A stretch of 64,000 bases of DNA from Providencia sp. (GTDB lineage Bacteria > Pseudomonadota > Gammaproteobacteria > Enterobacterales > Enterobacteriaceae), in NCBI RefSeq assembly GCF_003533305.1, contig NZ_DOEH01000021.1, forward strand, positions 62,001 through 126,000, in the 5' to 3' direction. The translations under genes and the position numbers were made by a program. The notes beneath the pieces are model-generated. The model saw nothing but the letters and a program-made list of their open reading frames with translations. It was not told the origin of the DNA and did not search any database. Below are positions 24,234 to 34,183 of this stretch, piece by piece; the first letter of the stretch is position 1; each line of letters begins with the position of its first letter.

Positions 24234-25418
24234 TTAAAAGTTCTCTTGCTGTAAATATGACCAGGCGTACTGTGCATAAAGCTCTGCACCTGTTGCCATC
24301 GCGTCTTCATCAACATTAAAACAACCATGATGATGCGCCCATTGGGTATCTTTTTCTGCATTACCTGAACCTAATAAAGCAAAACAGCCCGGTATATTTT
24401 CGATATAGAAACTAAAATCTTCACCGCCCGGTGTCGGTTTTTCAAACATTAACGTTTCTTCGCCGAAAGCCTGTTTAATCACAGATTGTGCTAGCAGTGC
24501 ACTACGCTCTTCGTTGATAACTGGTAATGTTCCATAAATGTAATCTACTTCTGCCGTTGCGCCATACATTGCAGCTGTATGCTCTGCATAACGACGAATA
24601 GCCGCTTCAATGCGGGTACGAGTTTCTAGATCAAAACAGCGAACAGTCCCGTCTAACACCGCATTTTCTGCAATAACATTAAAGCGGGTACCCACCTCCA
24701 TTTTTCCGATGGTGACAACCGCAGAATCAAGTGAGGAAGTTTCACGGGAAACTATCGCTTGTAAGTTCATCACAAAGGAAGAGGCAACAATAGCTGCATC
24801 AACGGTAGCTTCAGGCATCGAACCATGTCCACCGCGACCTTTAAATTTTACAATAAGTAAATCCGCAGAAGCAAAAGTTCCGCCTACATTACAAGAAACC
24901 TTGCCTGACGCCGTAGTAGACCAAATATGCATACCAAATACGTTATCCACGTTTTCAATTGCACCTTGTTTGATCATTGCGCTTGCACCTTTCGCGGTTT
25001 CTTCAGCTGGTTGAAAAATCAACCTAATATTACCTTTTAGCTGATCACGCACTTCATAAAGAGCTTTTGCGGCAGTCAGTAGCATTGAGGTATGCGCATC
25101 ATGTCCACAAGCATGCATTTTACCTTTGATTGTCGATTTATACTCTAATGAATCATTCAACTCTAAAACAGGTAATGCATCGATATCCGCTCGCAATGCA
25201 ACGGTTTTACCTGGTTTACCGCCTTTGATTTCAGCAATAATTCCCGTTGGCTCGGTAAGTCGATATTCAATGCCAATTTTTGCCAGCTCTTGGGCGATGC
25301 GCTGGGTCGTTCGGACCTCTTCCCATGATAACTCAGGGTTTGCATGGAGCTCACGACGAAATGCAATCATATCTTGTGTATGTTTTTTGATTGCAGCTGC
25401 AATTGTTGTATTGACCAT
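24234..25418 (-). CDS. M20 family amidohydrolase (N-acyl amino acid / hippurate hydrolase type)
   Basis: A 394-residue cytoplasmic metallohydrolase of peptidase subfamily M20D. RRELHANPELSWEE at about residues 21-34, MHACGHDAHTSML near residue 101, and QPAEETAKGASAMIKQGA near residue 139 supply the usual Cys/His/Glu ligands of the binuclear metal site. GRGGHGSMPE marks the dimerisation-domain insertion. Members hydrolyse N-acyl amino acids such as hippurate, N-acetyl-amino acids or indole-acetyl-amino acids. It follows a carbamoylase-like hydrolase and a permease on the same strand (95-base gap), so a role in scavenging N-substituted amino acids is likely. The exact substrate cannot be read from sequence. 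Confidence 0.88.
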   Translation of the reverse strand: MVNTTIAAAIKKHTQDMIAFRRELHANPELSWEEVRTTQRIAQELAKIGIEYRLTEPTGIIAEIKGGKPGKTVALRADIDALPVLELNDSLEYKSTIKGKMHACGHDAHTSMLLTAAKALYEVRDQLKGNIRLIFQPAEETAKGASAMIKQGAIENVDNVFGMHIWSTTASGKVSCNVGGTFASADLLIVKFKGRGGHGSMPEATVDAAIVASSFVMNLQAIVSRETSSLDSAVVTIGKMEVGTRFNVIAENAVLDGTVRCFDLETRTRIEAAIRRYAEHTAAMYGATAEVDYIYGTLPVINEERSALLAQSVIKQAFGEETLMFEKPTPGGEDFSFYIENIPGCFALLGSGNAEKDTQWAHHHGCFNVDEDAMATGAELYAQYAWSYLQQENF

Positions 25419-25513
25419 TTTTTTACCTTTTGCTTTTTTGCAGACACTTTAATTGCAATTTACTTTTTACAATTTAGTTATATGCAATTTATTGTTCTAA
25501 TAATTTATAATGA

Positions 25514-26749
25514 TTAACATTCAGTCAGCGATTTTACTGTAGCAAACATCAGATCCACACCGCGTGCGATTTGTGCATAATCAGTCCATTCATCAGGGTG
25601 ATGACTTAAACCGTTACGGCTAGGCACAAAAATGAGTCCTGTCTGAGTAATGCCTGCAAAAATCATCGTGTCATGACCTGCACCGCTCACCATGGTACGA
25701 AAACGTAAATTTTGTGCACTGGCGTGCTGTTTCATTAATTCACAAATATCACTATTCAATACTGTCGGCTTCACATACAAAGGCTGAGCAATAGCGCTAG
25801 TAATATTGAATTTTTCGCTTTCTTGCTCTGTTAATTCAATAACTTGCTCAATGACCTTTCGTAACGCAACATCATTTTTTGAACGAATATCGACACTAAA
25901 AATAACTTCACTTGGAATAACATTTGCACCATTGGGCATCACATTTAAGCGCCCCACCGTCGCTACCGTATTATCGCCCGCAGCCTTAGCAAGCTCGGGT
26001 ATATGACTAATAATATGGCTAGCACAAACTAATGCATCTGCACGCATATTCATTGGCGTAGTACCTGCATGGCCTGCTTTGCCCTGAAGTTTTATTTCTA
26101 ATTGACTAATACCAACAATGGTATCGACAATTCCAACATCTTCATTGGCTTGCTCTAATACAGGACCTTGCTCAATATGTAATTCTAGAAATGCTTTCAC
26201 CGACTCTGGTTTCAGCACCGCTTCATGGGCTTTATCTGCATTGAAGCCTACTGTCGCCATACGCTGCGCGGCACTTATACCTTGCCTATCTTTTAACTGA
26301 TGAAGTTCTTTACTACCAATCAGTCCGGTTATCACACTAGATGCCATCAAACCACGACCAAAGCTCGTTCCTTCCTCTTCAACCAGTGCGATCACCTCAA
26401 GTGGATAACGTGGCTGGAGGTTTTGCTCACGCAGACGCGCGACCACATCCAATCCAGTGATAATGCCTGCTGGGCCATCAAAAGCCCCACCATTAGGCAC
26501 CGAATCAAAGTGGGAACCAATAATCACCGCCGGAAGCTCAGGCTGTTGTCCTTCTAATCGACCATAAATATTACCAATCGCATCTTCACGGACAAGCAAA
26601 CCTAATGCAGTCATTTCTTGTTTTAAGTAAGCACGAGCTTGACTATCTTGCTCGCTATAGCTCATGCGCGTAGTACCTTGCCCAGGTGTTAATGTATATT
26701 CCGCCAATTGCTCTAAATGACGTTGTATTCTAGAAATACTTGTTTCCAT
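25514..26749 (-). CDS. N-carbamoyl-L-amino acid hydrolase / allantoate amidohydrolase family
   Basis: A 411-residue member of the M20C-like HyuC/AllC amidase family. GSHFDSVPNGGAFDGPAG at about residues 78-95 and ALVEEEGTSFGRGLMASS near residue 125 are the metal-binding signatures, ELHIEQGPVLE lies near residue 190, and GAGHDTM supplies the late His. Such enzymes cleave N-carbamoyl amino acids or allantoate to release ammonia and carbon dioxide. No allantoin or hydantoin genes adjoin, so N-carbamoyl amino acid hydrolysis is the more general label. It starts 5 bases after the permease stop and is co-transcribed with it. Confidence 0.86.
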   Translation of the reverse strand: METSISRIQRHLEQLAEYTLTPGQGTTRMSYSEQDSQARAYLKQEMTALGLLVREDAIGNIYGRLEGQQPELPAVIIGSHFDSVPNGGAFDGPAGIITGLDVVARLREQNLQPRYPLEVIALVEEEGTSFGRGLMASSVITGLIGSKELHQLKDRQGISAAQRMATVGFNADKAHEAVLKPESVKAFLELHIEQGPVLEQANEDVGIVDTIVGISQLEIKLQGKAGHAGTTPMNMRADALVCASHIISHIPELAKAAGDNTVATVGRLNVMPNGANVIPSEVIFSVDIRSKNDVALRKVIEQVIELTEQESEKFNITSAIAQPLYVKPTVLNSDICELMKQHASAQNLRFRTMVSGAGHDTMIFAGITQTGLIFVPSRNGLSHHPDEWTDYAQIARGVDLMFATVKSLTEC

Positions 26750-26754
26750 AATAA

Positions 26755-27978
26755 TTACCCTGCAACCGGAACAATGTAAGCAACCATAATCCCAGCTAAG
26801 ACCACTGAAACCATCGTAACCGAAATGAAGCCACCGACTAACATAGGCCCTAACATGTGACTTGTAAGTATTTGACGCTCTTTCTCATCTTTGGTTAAGG
26901 CATTAATCGCTTCATTAGTGATAATATAATCTGCTGGAAAACCATATAACGCTGTTAATGAAACCGCAAAAGCCATCTCTTTGGAAACACCTAAAATTCG
27001 ACCTACTATCCATGAAGCAATATACATACCGATAACAGCGGCGACAATTAACACGACCATCGGATAAACAAGGCGTAATAGCATATCGGGAGTTGCATGA
27101 TTTAATGTATCAAAAATAAATAACATTAATCCCATGATGGCAAAACCAAAACCATTGGCTTTTTGCAATGGTTGTCTTTCTAAAAATCCAGCCGACGATG
27201 CAATAACACCAAATAATAAACATAATACAAATGGGCTAATGCTAACGTATGGCGCGGCCCATGAAGAAACAATGTAAGCGATATACCCCACAGCCGCTAA
27301 TCGTAAAAATTTAAAGTAGCTAGTATTATAATGAGAAGGTATTTTTTTAAACATACGCGGCATTTCATCTTCTGAAACCAACGTTTTAACTTCAACATCA
27401 TTAGCCCCTTCCGCAGCTAATGATTCATGCCATTTCCCACTACGATACTGCTCTAAAACACGACGCCCTTCTCTTTTTAACATAACTGCTGTTAGTGGAT
27501 ATCCCGCAAAGCCTTGCATAACATAAATTAAGATGGCAAAAACAGAAAGATCAACAAGACCCGCCTCCGCCGCACCCTTTGACATAATTAATGAAGAGAC
27601 AATGCCGCCCACCAGCGGTGGTATTGCAACCAATACGGTATTTAAATCAAACAGTGCCATCCCGATGATATAAATAAAGACGATGATGCCTAAAATACCG
27701 GATAAGGAAATTAAAATTGTTTTCCATTGTCGCAGTAATTCCTTAAGCGATAATAAGGTTCCCATATTGGTTATCAATAAATACATCAGTGATACAGCAA
27801 CCACTTGTGGAATACCGGCAATGCTGACAATATCTTTTGGAAATATAGTCCAATAGCCAACCAAAAATAAAACAGCACAAACGAAAACCGATGGGATCCA
27901 TGCTTTGGTCCTCACCGCTATCGCATCCCCGATATACAATATCCCCACTATAAGAAACAGCGCTAACATCTGTGACAT
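26755..27978 (-). CDS. Polytopic membrane permease of unassigned specificity
   Basis: A 407-residue inner-membrane protein with about ten to eleven hydrophobic segments and a central soluble loop (about residues 175-225, charged). I do not recognise a named family with certainty. The symmetry of two helix bundles and the short charged ends recall glutamate/2-keto-acid type carriers. It is the first gene of an operon with two amidohydrolases, 5 bases ahead of the carbamoylase gene, so import of the N-substituted amino acid they hydrolyse is the likely job. This is inference from context. Confidence 0.7.
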   Translation of the reverse strand: MSQMLALFLIVGILYIGDAIAVRTKAWIPSVFVCAVLFLVGYWTIFPKDIVSIAGIPQVVAVSLMYLLITNMGTLLSLKELLRQWKTILISLSGILGIIVFIYIIGMALFDLNTVLVAIPPLVGGIVSSLIMSKGAAEAGLVDLSVFAILIYVMQGFAGYPLTAVMLKREGRRVLEQYRSGKWHESLAAEGANDVEVKTLVSEDEMPRMFKKIPSHYNTSYFKFLRLAAVGYIAYIVSSWAAPYVSISPFVLCLLFGVIASSAGFLERQPLQKANGFGFAIMGLMLFIFDTLNHATPDMLLRLVYPMVVLIVAAVIGMYIASWIVGRILGVSKEMAFAVSLTALYGFPADYIITNEAINALTKDEKERQILTSHMLGPMLVGGFISVTMVSVVLAGIMVAYIVPVAG

Positions 27979-28528
27979 GACTTTTTCCCCGAATGTATCT
28001 TTTTTTAATTGTTTATTTTTAGTTTTACAAACTTTTTATCTTACATTGAGACAGATTAAAATTTTGCTTATGAATGTTATATAACCAATATTAAGAGTAA
28101 TTATCTATACTTATACAAAAACGCAACAAATTTCATAATATCATTGAAAATCCAGATGTATAGGTCACAAAACCAGGATGATAGAGATAGGAATAATCAG
28201 AGATAATAAATCTTATAGTCAGATATAATAAAGCTTAGCTATATACTTCCCATATCCTCTAGCAACCTAACAGAGAATTAGTGTTAAATTCTTATTTATA
28301 TGTTTTTTTTAACGGTATAATCTTCAGGTTAATTTTTAAACCATGAAATTATATTCTATTACCTAGGCTTATATTTTTAATTACACATGACAACAATCTA
28401 AAAAAGACACAACAATAACAAGGAATTTTTTCTTTGAACCATATATTCTACTTTTTTATATTTTTGAGTTATTTCCCTTTCAACATAAACATAAAAGGCG
28501 TAAAAATCTTTAAATGTAATAAATAAAA
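27979..28528. other. AT-rich intergenic region upstream of the permease operon
   Basis: About 550 bases without a credible gene on either strand. It should hold the promoter of the minus-strand permease-amidohydrolase operon near 27979-28100. I see no palindromic operator or RNA-like structure I can defend. Confidence 0.5.
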
Positions 28529-28561
28529 AACCTCACAAATATATTAAATATTGATGAGGTT
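28529..28561 (-). terminator. Terminator of the dal operon
   Basis: AACCTCA (28529-28535) pairs with TGAGGTT (28555-28561). Read on the minus strand the right arm is followed by a T-run, 55 bases after the dalT stop, as expected for a rho-independent terminator. Confidence 0.75.
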
Positions 28562-28616
28562 GTTTGAATTCGCAAAATCAGGTTTACAACATTATTTGAG
28601 TTTAATCCCTAATACA

Positions 28617-29909
28617 TTACTGATTTGCAGCTGACTGCTCTGATGAAACAACTACATTTTTAATTTTACGGTTATTTTCAAATCCAGGTTGTGGCACTTT
28701 AATAAAGAAAGTTAAAACACCCGCAAATATATACAAACCAGTGTAAGCCCAAACAACACCGACAATATCAAAAAAAGGAAGAAATAAACTCGCAATAGCC
28801 GGCGCAGCAAAATTACTAAGACCAGCAGATAAGTTGTAAATAGATACCGCAGCACCTTTATGATGAGGCTCTATACTTGGGAATACTGCCGTCATAGGGA
28901 CAAATGCGGCAACAAATATTCCTAACATAATGGCTGGAATTAATGCAATCGCGAAATTATGACCAAAATATACGGGTAGGTAATAAAACATTAAACTCGA
29001 TACAGCCATACCTAAACAACCAAACCATCTTACTTGACGGATCCAGCCGATATGTTCTCCAACAATACCCCAAAAAATATTGGTGAAAATAGTCACAAAA
29101 AAGAACACTGCCCAAATTTGTAGCCACTCAGAAATAGTAAACCCTAATCTATCAACAAATAATAATGGCATAATAATCGCAAATCCAAATAGCGAAATTG
29201 TATTAATTATACGAATGATACTTGCCATAAGAATATTTTTATTGGTAAATAAAATTGTCGCAGCACGTGACAGCTCGGACATTTTATCTTTCATCGGTAA
29301 ATTTACTTTCGAGCGATCAACAGGCACATTACGGAGACTAAAATAAGCAATTGCTCCCCCAATGGCAACCCAACCTATCGCCATCCAAAGTGTTCCCGTC
29401 TCCCCCATATATGGGATGGAAAAACTCGGTAAATAGCTACCAATAACACCGATACCCACTGAATACATCGCCCAAAACCACCCTGTCGCTGCCGCTAAAT
29501 GCGCGCGAGGAATAACTTGAACCAACATCATCATAAATGAATAGATAAATAGTGGATAAGCCAAACCACGGATACCATAAAATAACAGCATCATTGAATA
29601 GCTTTTCATTCCGAGTCCAAATGCCATGAATAAAACATGCATTACGATCCACAACACGAAACCTATCATCATGGCTTTCAATGGAGTGATAATTTCAGCA
29701 ACTACGCCCGACGCCCAAGCCGCTACCGCAGCCATTAATCCATATACAGTGAAAACCATCGCAGATTGTGTCGGTGTAAAGCCAAGATCAGTAATATGTT
29801 TAGATAGAAAGGCCATTTCAAAACCATCACCGCTCATAAAAATAGCGATAGCGATGAAACCCCAGAACAAATGCTTAGGTAATCCAAGCCAATACTGCTT
29901 TTGCTCCAT
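28617..29909 (-). CDS. dalT: D-arabinitol transporter DalT (major facilitator superfamily)
   Basis: A 430-residue, 12-helix major facilitator, the size of Klebsiella DalT and RbtT. FWGFIAIAIFMSGDGFE at residues 15-31 is the first helix, characteristic of the pentitol branch. Cytoplasmic basic loops appear at the middle (residues about 205-230) and the C-terminal tail is charged. It imports D-arabinitol by proton symport. Third gene of dalD-dalK-dalT, 111 bases after dalK with a hairpin in between. As no RbtT gene lies next to rbtD-rbtK in this window, DalT may also carry ribitol; that is inference. Confidence 0.88.
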   Translation of the reverse strand: MEQKQYWLGLPKHLFWGFIAIAIFMSGDGFEMAFLSKHITDLGFTPTQSAMVFTVYGLMAAVAAWASGVVAEIITPLKAMMIGFVLWIVMHVLFMAFGLGMKSYSMMLLFYGIRGLAYPLFIYSFMMMLVQVIPRAHLAAATGWFWAMYSVGIGVIGSYLPSFSIPYMGETGTLWMAIGWVAIGGAIAYFSLRNVPVDRSKVNLPMKDKMSELSRAATILFTNKNILMASIIRIINTISLFGFAIIMPLLFVDRLGFTISEWLQIWAVFFFVTIFTNIFWGIVGEHIGWIRQVRWFGCLGMAVSSLMFYYLPVYFGHNFAIALIPAIMLGIFVAAFVPMTAVFPSIEPHHKGAAVSIYNLSAGLSNFAAPAIASLFLPFFDIVGVVWAYTGLYIFAGVLTFFIKVPQPGFENNRKIKNVVVSSEQSAANQ

Positions 29910-29975
29910 TGCAGTTTCCTCTTTTTTAAATTGTAGTTTTATTAATTAAATGTTTTTTAAATCGAAAACACATAA

Positions 29976-30013
29976 AGTAACGACGGCTTGTAGGGTAAAT
30001 AACCGCCGTTACT
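29976..30013 (-). other. Intercistronic hairpin between dalK and dalT
   Basis: AGTAACGACGG (29976-29986) pairs with CCGCCGTTACT (30003-30013) with one mismatch. It has no T-run, so it more probably slows RNA decay or partly attenuates transcription into the transporter gene than terminates fully. Confidence 0.55.
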
Positions 30014-30020
30014 GGTCCTA

Positions 30021-31487
30021 TCACGGCATTAATGCTCTTGCTTGTTTTTGCTGTTGATACAATAATCTAAACACATCTAAACGTTGCTTAAGCCAGACTT
30101 GGTTATCTTTACAAGGCAAAAAAGTGCTCAGAACATCGGGTTTACGGCACACCAGCTCTTCAATTCCACCATCCGCTAACCAAGCTAGGCGCGCAGCACC
30201 GAGTGCACCAGAAGAGCTCGCAGGATGGGTAACTATTGGAATATCAATTACATCCGCAATAAGCTGTGCCCAAATAGGACTCCGAGCCCCTCCTCCTGTT
30301 AAGCTACAACAGCTGACTTGTGTTCCTGTTTCTTTAAGCACCTGCATGCCATCTGCAAGTGCAAAAGTAACGCCTTCAATAACAGCAAAACCCAGCTGTC
30401 CACGGGTCGTTTCATTTTTCAGTGCAAAAAATGATCCTGTCGCAAAAGGGTCGTTATGAGGCGTCCTTTCCCCTGAAAGATAAGGCAAAAATACGGGGGA
30501 TTGTTTTTTCTGTTCTTCACTCAATTGACCAACTTCGTCCATCAATTGATTTTCTGTTGTCGACAATAGCTGGCACAGCCAACGTAAACAATTTGCTGCA
30601 CTCAACATCACACTCATTTGATGCCAACGGTTAGGTAGTGCATGAGCAAAAGCATGTACCCCCTTATGTGGCGCGGCTTGTAATTGATTGTTAACCACAA
30701 AAATCACGCCAGAGGTACCCAATGAAATTAAAGCATCACCTTCATTAATCGCGCCAACACCAACCGCAGAAGCCGCATTGTCCCCCCCACCACCAGCGAC
30801 GATGACATCTGCACTTAGCCCCCAATGCGAGGCAAGATCAGCGCTTAATACACTACTTTTCTCAGAACCCTCCACTAATGATGGCATTTGTTCACGAGTC
30901 AAATTTGTTGCAGCCAATAATTCATCAGACCAATCGCGCTTTGCGACATCTAACCATAAAGTTCCCGCAGCATCAGACATCTCGCTAACAAACTCACGAG
31001 TCATCTTCCAACGCAAATAATCTTTCGGTAGCAATACCTTTCCAATTTGGCTAAAAATCTCAGGTTCATGACGTTCAACCCACAATAATTTAGGGGCAGT
31101 AAAGCCTGGCATGACCAAGTTTGCCCCTATAGTCAAAAATTGCGGGTAGTTTTCCATTAGCCAATTACATTCATTCGCACTTCGGGTATCGTTCCAGAGG
31201 ATACAATCACGTAGCACATTATTTTTTTGATCAAGTAAAACAGCACCATGCATCTGCCCAGATAAACCGATAGCTTTTATCGCCGCCCATTCTTTAGGTG
31301 CCTTTTGTCGTAATGTTGCGGCAACCGCATTGGTCGCTTCCCACCAGCTATCAGGAGATTGTTCTGCCCACTGCGGATAAGGTCGTTGTACGGTTAAAGC
31401 CATATGACTAGACGCAACAATTTCACCGCCTCCATCAATCAATACCGCTTTAAGCTCTGAAGTGCCAAGGTCAATTCCGAGATACAT
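30021..31487 (-). CDS. dalK: D-xylulokinase DalK/XylB
   Basis: A 488-residue FGGY sugar kinase. The N-terminal phosphate-1 motif is LGIDLGTSELKAVL (residues 3-16), LSGQMHGAVLLD lies near residue 74, WNDTRS near residue 97, DAAGTLWLD near residue 171, and the C-terminal LTGGGARSPIWAQLIADV near residue 395 is the FGGY signature region. It phosphorylates D-xylulose, the product of DalD, to xylulose-5-phosphate for the pentose phosphate pathway. It starts 12 bases after dalD and is the middle gene of the operon. It could equally be called xylB, but its place between dalD and dalT decides. Confidence 0.92.
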   Translation of the reverse strand: MYLGIDLGTSELKAVLIDGGGEIVASSHMALTVQRPYPQWAEQSPDSWWEATNAVAATLRQKAPKEWAAIKAIGLSGQMHGAVLLDQKNNVLRDCILWNDTRSANECNWLMENYPQFLTIGANLVMPGFTAPKLLWVERHEPEIFSQIGKVLLPKDYLRWKMTREFVSEMSDAAGTLWLDVAKRDWSDELLAATNLTREQMPSLVEGSEKSSVLSADLASHWGLSADVIVAGGGGDNAASAVGVGAINEGDALISLGTSGVIFVVNNQLQAAPHKGVHAFAHALPNRWHQMSVMLSAANCLRWLCQLLSTTENQLMDEVGQLSEEQKKQSPVFLPYLSGERTPHNDPFATGSFFALKNETTRGQLGFAVIEGVTFALADGMQVLKETGTQVSCCSLTGGGARSPIWAQLIADVIDIPIVTHPASSSGALGAARLAWLADGGIEELVCRKPDVLSTFLPCKDNQVWLKQRLDVFRLLYQQQKQARALMP

Positions 31488-31499
31488 GACAAATCTCCT

Positions 31500-32888
31500 T
31501 TACAATGTCTGTTCTGGCGATTTAAGCCAGTTTTCAATATTTGCCACGGTATTTATCATTAATGTATGAAATTCAGCCGAATTGGCTAATGAGCCAAATA
31601 ACGTTTCATCTGCAACAAATTTATCGAGCGCATTATCAGCGTTCATCAGCGTTTGGTAATAGGCCACATCCAAAACACCATCTTGGTATTCATAAGGCAA
31701 TTTTCCTTGCGCCCAACGTTTAAGGAATACAAAAAATAGTGCGGGTAGCACCGCTGTCGCACTTGGCGTTTGTTGTTGTTCATAACGTTCTTGCAATGTC
31801 GGCGTAATGAATCCTGGGATCTTAGATAAACCATCCGCGGCAACACGTTGATTTGTATCTTTAATATAAGGGTTACTAAAGCGCGCTAATACCACATCGC
31901 GATACTGCTCTAAATCTAACGGGCTCGGAGACAATGACGGAATAACATCTTGGGTAACATAATTCCAAGCCATTTGTTTGATAGGCAACTCACGGGTACT
32001 GTCATCGATAAAGTTCAAGCCAATCAACGTTCCCGCCCAAGCGATACAGCTGTGGCTCGCATTTAAAATACGAATTTTGGCTTCTTCCCATGGCAATACA
32101 GAATCCACCATTTCTACATCAACTTTTTCCAGTGCAGGACGCCCATTGATAAAATCGTCTTCTATTACCCATTGAATAAAAGACTCTCCCATAACAGGGG
32201 CTTTATCATCCCATCCCGTATGTTGCTTCACACGCTCAGCAACATCTGGCGTTGGACGAGGTGTAATTCTGTCAACCATAGTATTCGGTGAACGAGTTTG
32301 ATTTTTTACCCATTCATATAATTTGATTTCGCCCTTTAATTGTAGAAAAGAGAGAAAACCATGTCTAAAGCGTTCACCATTATGGCGTAAATTATCACAA
32401 TTAAGTAAAGTAACCGCTTCCCCATGAGCCGCTAAACGTGCTCGTAAAATATGTGCTAATGTGCCGTAAATAGTACGCAACTCACCTTTCAAATCTGCTT
32501 TAATATCAGATTGTTCACTATCTAATTCATGTTGAGGTGTTAAATAATAACCGCCTTCAGTCACAGTAAAAGCAATAACGCGAGTTTCTTTTTCACAACC
32601 TTGCTTAACTAATTCTGTTAATTTTTCGTCCCAATGCAAAATTTTACGCACCGACGTGATTTTTTCATATTTGCGTTCACCTTCAGGTGAAACCGTTTCA
32701 AGTGTGTATTCACCATTTTGTTTTGCTAAGTTGTCTAATAGTGTGTTGGCATCGTTACGAATATTCCCCAGCGCAATCGACCAACTATCATCCCCTTGCT
32801 GAATTAAACGGTGTAAATACCAAGCTTGATGCGCACGATGAAATGAACCTGCGCCGATATGCATCCACACCGATTTTTGTTTTAACAT
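31500..32888 (-). CDS. dalD: D-arabinitol 4-dehydrogenase DalD
   Basis: A 462-residue polyol-specific long-chain dehydrogenase (mannitol dehydrogenase family). The N-terminus has [16 protein letters not shown] at residues 11-26, the NAD-binding and active-site entry segment. The catalytic stretch [14 protein letters not shown] lies near residue 271, with the Lys, Asn and His typical of the family. It oxidises D-arabinitol to D-xylulose with NAD+. First gene of dalDKT, divergent from dalR across a region with operator-like repeats. Homology to mannitol dehydrogenases is strong, and the partner kinase and transporter point to D-arabinitol. Confidence 0.92.
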   Translation of the reverse strand: MLKQKSVWMHIGAGSFHRAHQAWYLHRLIQQGDDSWSIALGNIRNDANTLLDNLAKQNGEYTLETVSPEGERKYEKITSVRKILHWDEKLTELVKQGCEKETRVIAFTVTEGGYYLTPQHELDSEQSDIKADLKGELRTIYGTLAHILRARLAAHGEAVTLLNCDNLRHNGERFRHGFLSFLQLKGEIKLYEWVKNQTRSPNTMVDRITPRPTPDVAERVKQHTGWDDKAPVMGESFIQWVIEDDFINGRPALEKVDVEMVDSVLPWEEAKIRILNASHSCIAWAGTLIGLNFIDDSTRELPIKQMAWNYVTQDVIPSLSPSPLDLEQYRDVVLARFSNPYIKDTNQRVAADGLSKIPGFITPTLQERYEQQQTPSATAVLPALFFVFLKRWAQGKLPYEYQDGVLDVAYYQTLMNADNALDKFVADETLFGSLANSAEFHTLMINTVANIENWLKSPEQTL

Positions 32889-32928
32889 TGTGACTCCTCA
32901 ACCTGAATTGGATATTTGTTTATTTATA

Positions 32929-33028
32929 GGGCATATGCCCATTTGTTATAGTTTAGTTTCAATAGCATTAATATTACTGCGATAGCGCTCACAGTATTAA
33001 CTTTTGCCCTTTTAATAAACATTTGCCC
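32929..33028. promoter_or_regulatory. Repeated GCCC-containing operator-like sites between dalD and dalR
   Basis: The divergent region contains the palindrome GGGCATATGCCC (32929-32940) and two direct TTTGCCC repeats (33003-33009 and 33022-33028, 19 bases apart, about two helical turns). SorC-family regulators bind repeated half-sites flanking such promoters, so these are the likely DalR operators. The dalD transcript would start between these blocks. Confidence 0.55.
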
Positions 33029-33166
33029 AAAACTACAATAATCGCCATAATTAGGCTGAAGATAAATAATGGCTCATATCTCTTGTTCACTGACTCATAG
33101 TTCATTGACTAATTAATCATCCGTCCATGGCTCATAAACACAATAATAAAAAGTGGGGAAATACGA

Positions 33167-34117
33167 ATGCTGCGAGAAATGAAAAAAATGGAGCAAGCCG
33201 CACGCGCAGCTTGGCTATATTTTGTTGCTGGCAAAACACAGCAAGAGATAGCCCATGAATTAGGATTATCAAGGCAGGTCGCTCAGCGCCTAATATCGCT
33301 AGCAAAAGAACAGGGAATGGTACATGTTCAGATAACGCACCCAATAACTGAATGTTTAAAGTTAGCCACTGAAATACAGGAACAATATCAGCTAACACAC
33401 TGTTATGTGGTTCCTTCGGGAGAGCTTGATGCAGAGTCAGTATTAGATATGATAGCTGTCGCGGGTGCAGAGTTGATGGAACAACTTATTGATAAAGAAG
33501 AGCCACAGGTGATTGGTATTGGATCTGGCCGAACTTTGCGCCATATTATTGATGCATTGCCCAATTTAAACACTCCTCAACATCAATGTGTTTCATTAAT
33601 TGGTGCCATTGCACGAGATAGCTCTGCAACGCGTTATGATGTTCCCCTCAGCTTTGCTGAAAAATTACATTGTCGGCACTACATCTTACCGGTGCCATTA
33701 TATGCAGATAGTCCTGAAGATAAAGCAATGTGGTGCCAACATCGTGTTTATAAAGACGTAACTGAAAAAGCTATCAATGCTGATATTACCTTTTTAGGCA
33801 TTGGTGAGGTTGGTATTGGCTGCCCTTTGAATTCAGAAGGTTTTATTACTGATAAGCAAGTTGCAATGTTACTTGAAAAAGGCGTTGCAGCAGAAATGCT
33901 TGGGCATTTTATTCAAGCCAATGGAGAGCGACTGTCTACCGAACTTGATGATACACACACCAGCGTACCGCTAGAAGCACAGACAAAAAAGCCTGTCATA
34001 GCCTTTTCCGGTGGCATGCATAAATATAAAGCCGTTAAAGCTGTGCTTAATGGCCGTTGGATATCAGGGCTCGTCACCGATGAAGCCACCGCCCGTAAGT
34101 TACTTACAGATGCCTAA
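33167..34117 (+). CDS. dalR: SorC-family regulator DalR of the D-arabinitol operon
   Basis: A 316-residue regulator. The N-terminal helix-turn-helix contains KTQQEIAHELGLSRQVAQRLI (residues about 24-44), and the rest is the SorC sugar-binding domain with GIGSGRTLR near residue 123 and FLGIGEVGIGCP near residue 210, both phosphosugar-site landmarks. It diverges from dalDKT. In Klebsiella the dal operon is controlled by DalR, so control of D-arabinitol use is the clear inference. The ATG at 33167 has GTGGGGA at 33153-33159; a second ATG lies 12 bases on. Confidence 0.88.
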   Translation: MLREMKKMEQAARAAWLYFVAGKTQQEIAHELGLSRQVAQRLISLAKEQGMVHVQITHPITECLKLATEIQEQYQLTHCYVVPSGELDAESVLDMIAVAGAELMEQLIDKEEPQVIGIGSGRTLRHIIDALPNLNTPQHQCVSLIGAIARDSSATRYDVPLSFAEKLHCRHYILPVPLYADSPEDKAMWCQHRVYKDVTEKAINADITFLGIGEVGIGCPLNSEGFITDKQVAMLLEKGVAAEMLGHFIQANGERLSTELDDTHTSVPLEAQTKKPVIAFSGGMHKYKAVKAVLNGRWISGLVTDEATARKLLTDA

Positions 34118-34126
34118 CTCCATAGT

Positions 34127-34174
34127 TTGAATTAATTCAAGCGGTAATAGATTCAATCGCTTGAGCTAATTCAA
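34127..34174. terminator. Convergent hairpin dalR/crcB
   Basis: TTGAATTA-AT-TCAAGCG (34127-34143) pairs with CGCTTGA-GC-TAATTCAA (34158-34174), a 15-bp stem with one internal loop, between the convergent genes dalR and crcB. Confidence 0.65.
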
Positions 34175-34183
34175 TTAGGTTAT

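Noticed and set aside
24610..25014. 134-codon frame opposite the M20 hydrolase
   Set aside because: Antisense shadow of a well-supported gene, with Ser/Thr-rich translation and no motif.
30124..30459. 111-codon frame opposite dalK
   Set aside because: Antisense shadow; dalK has all FGGY motifs in the other frame.
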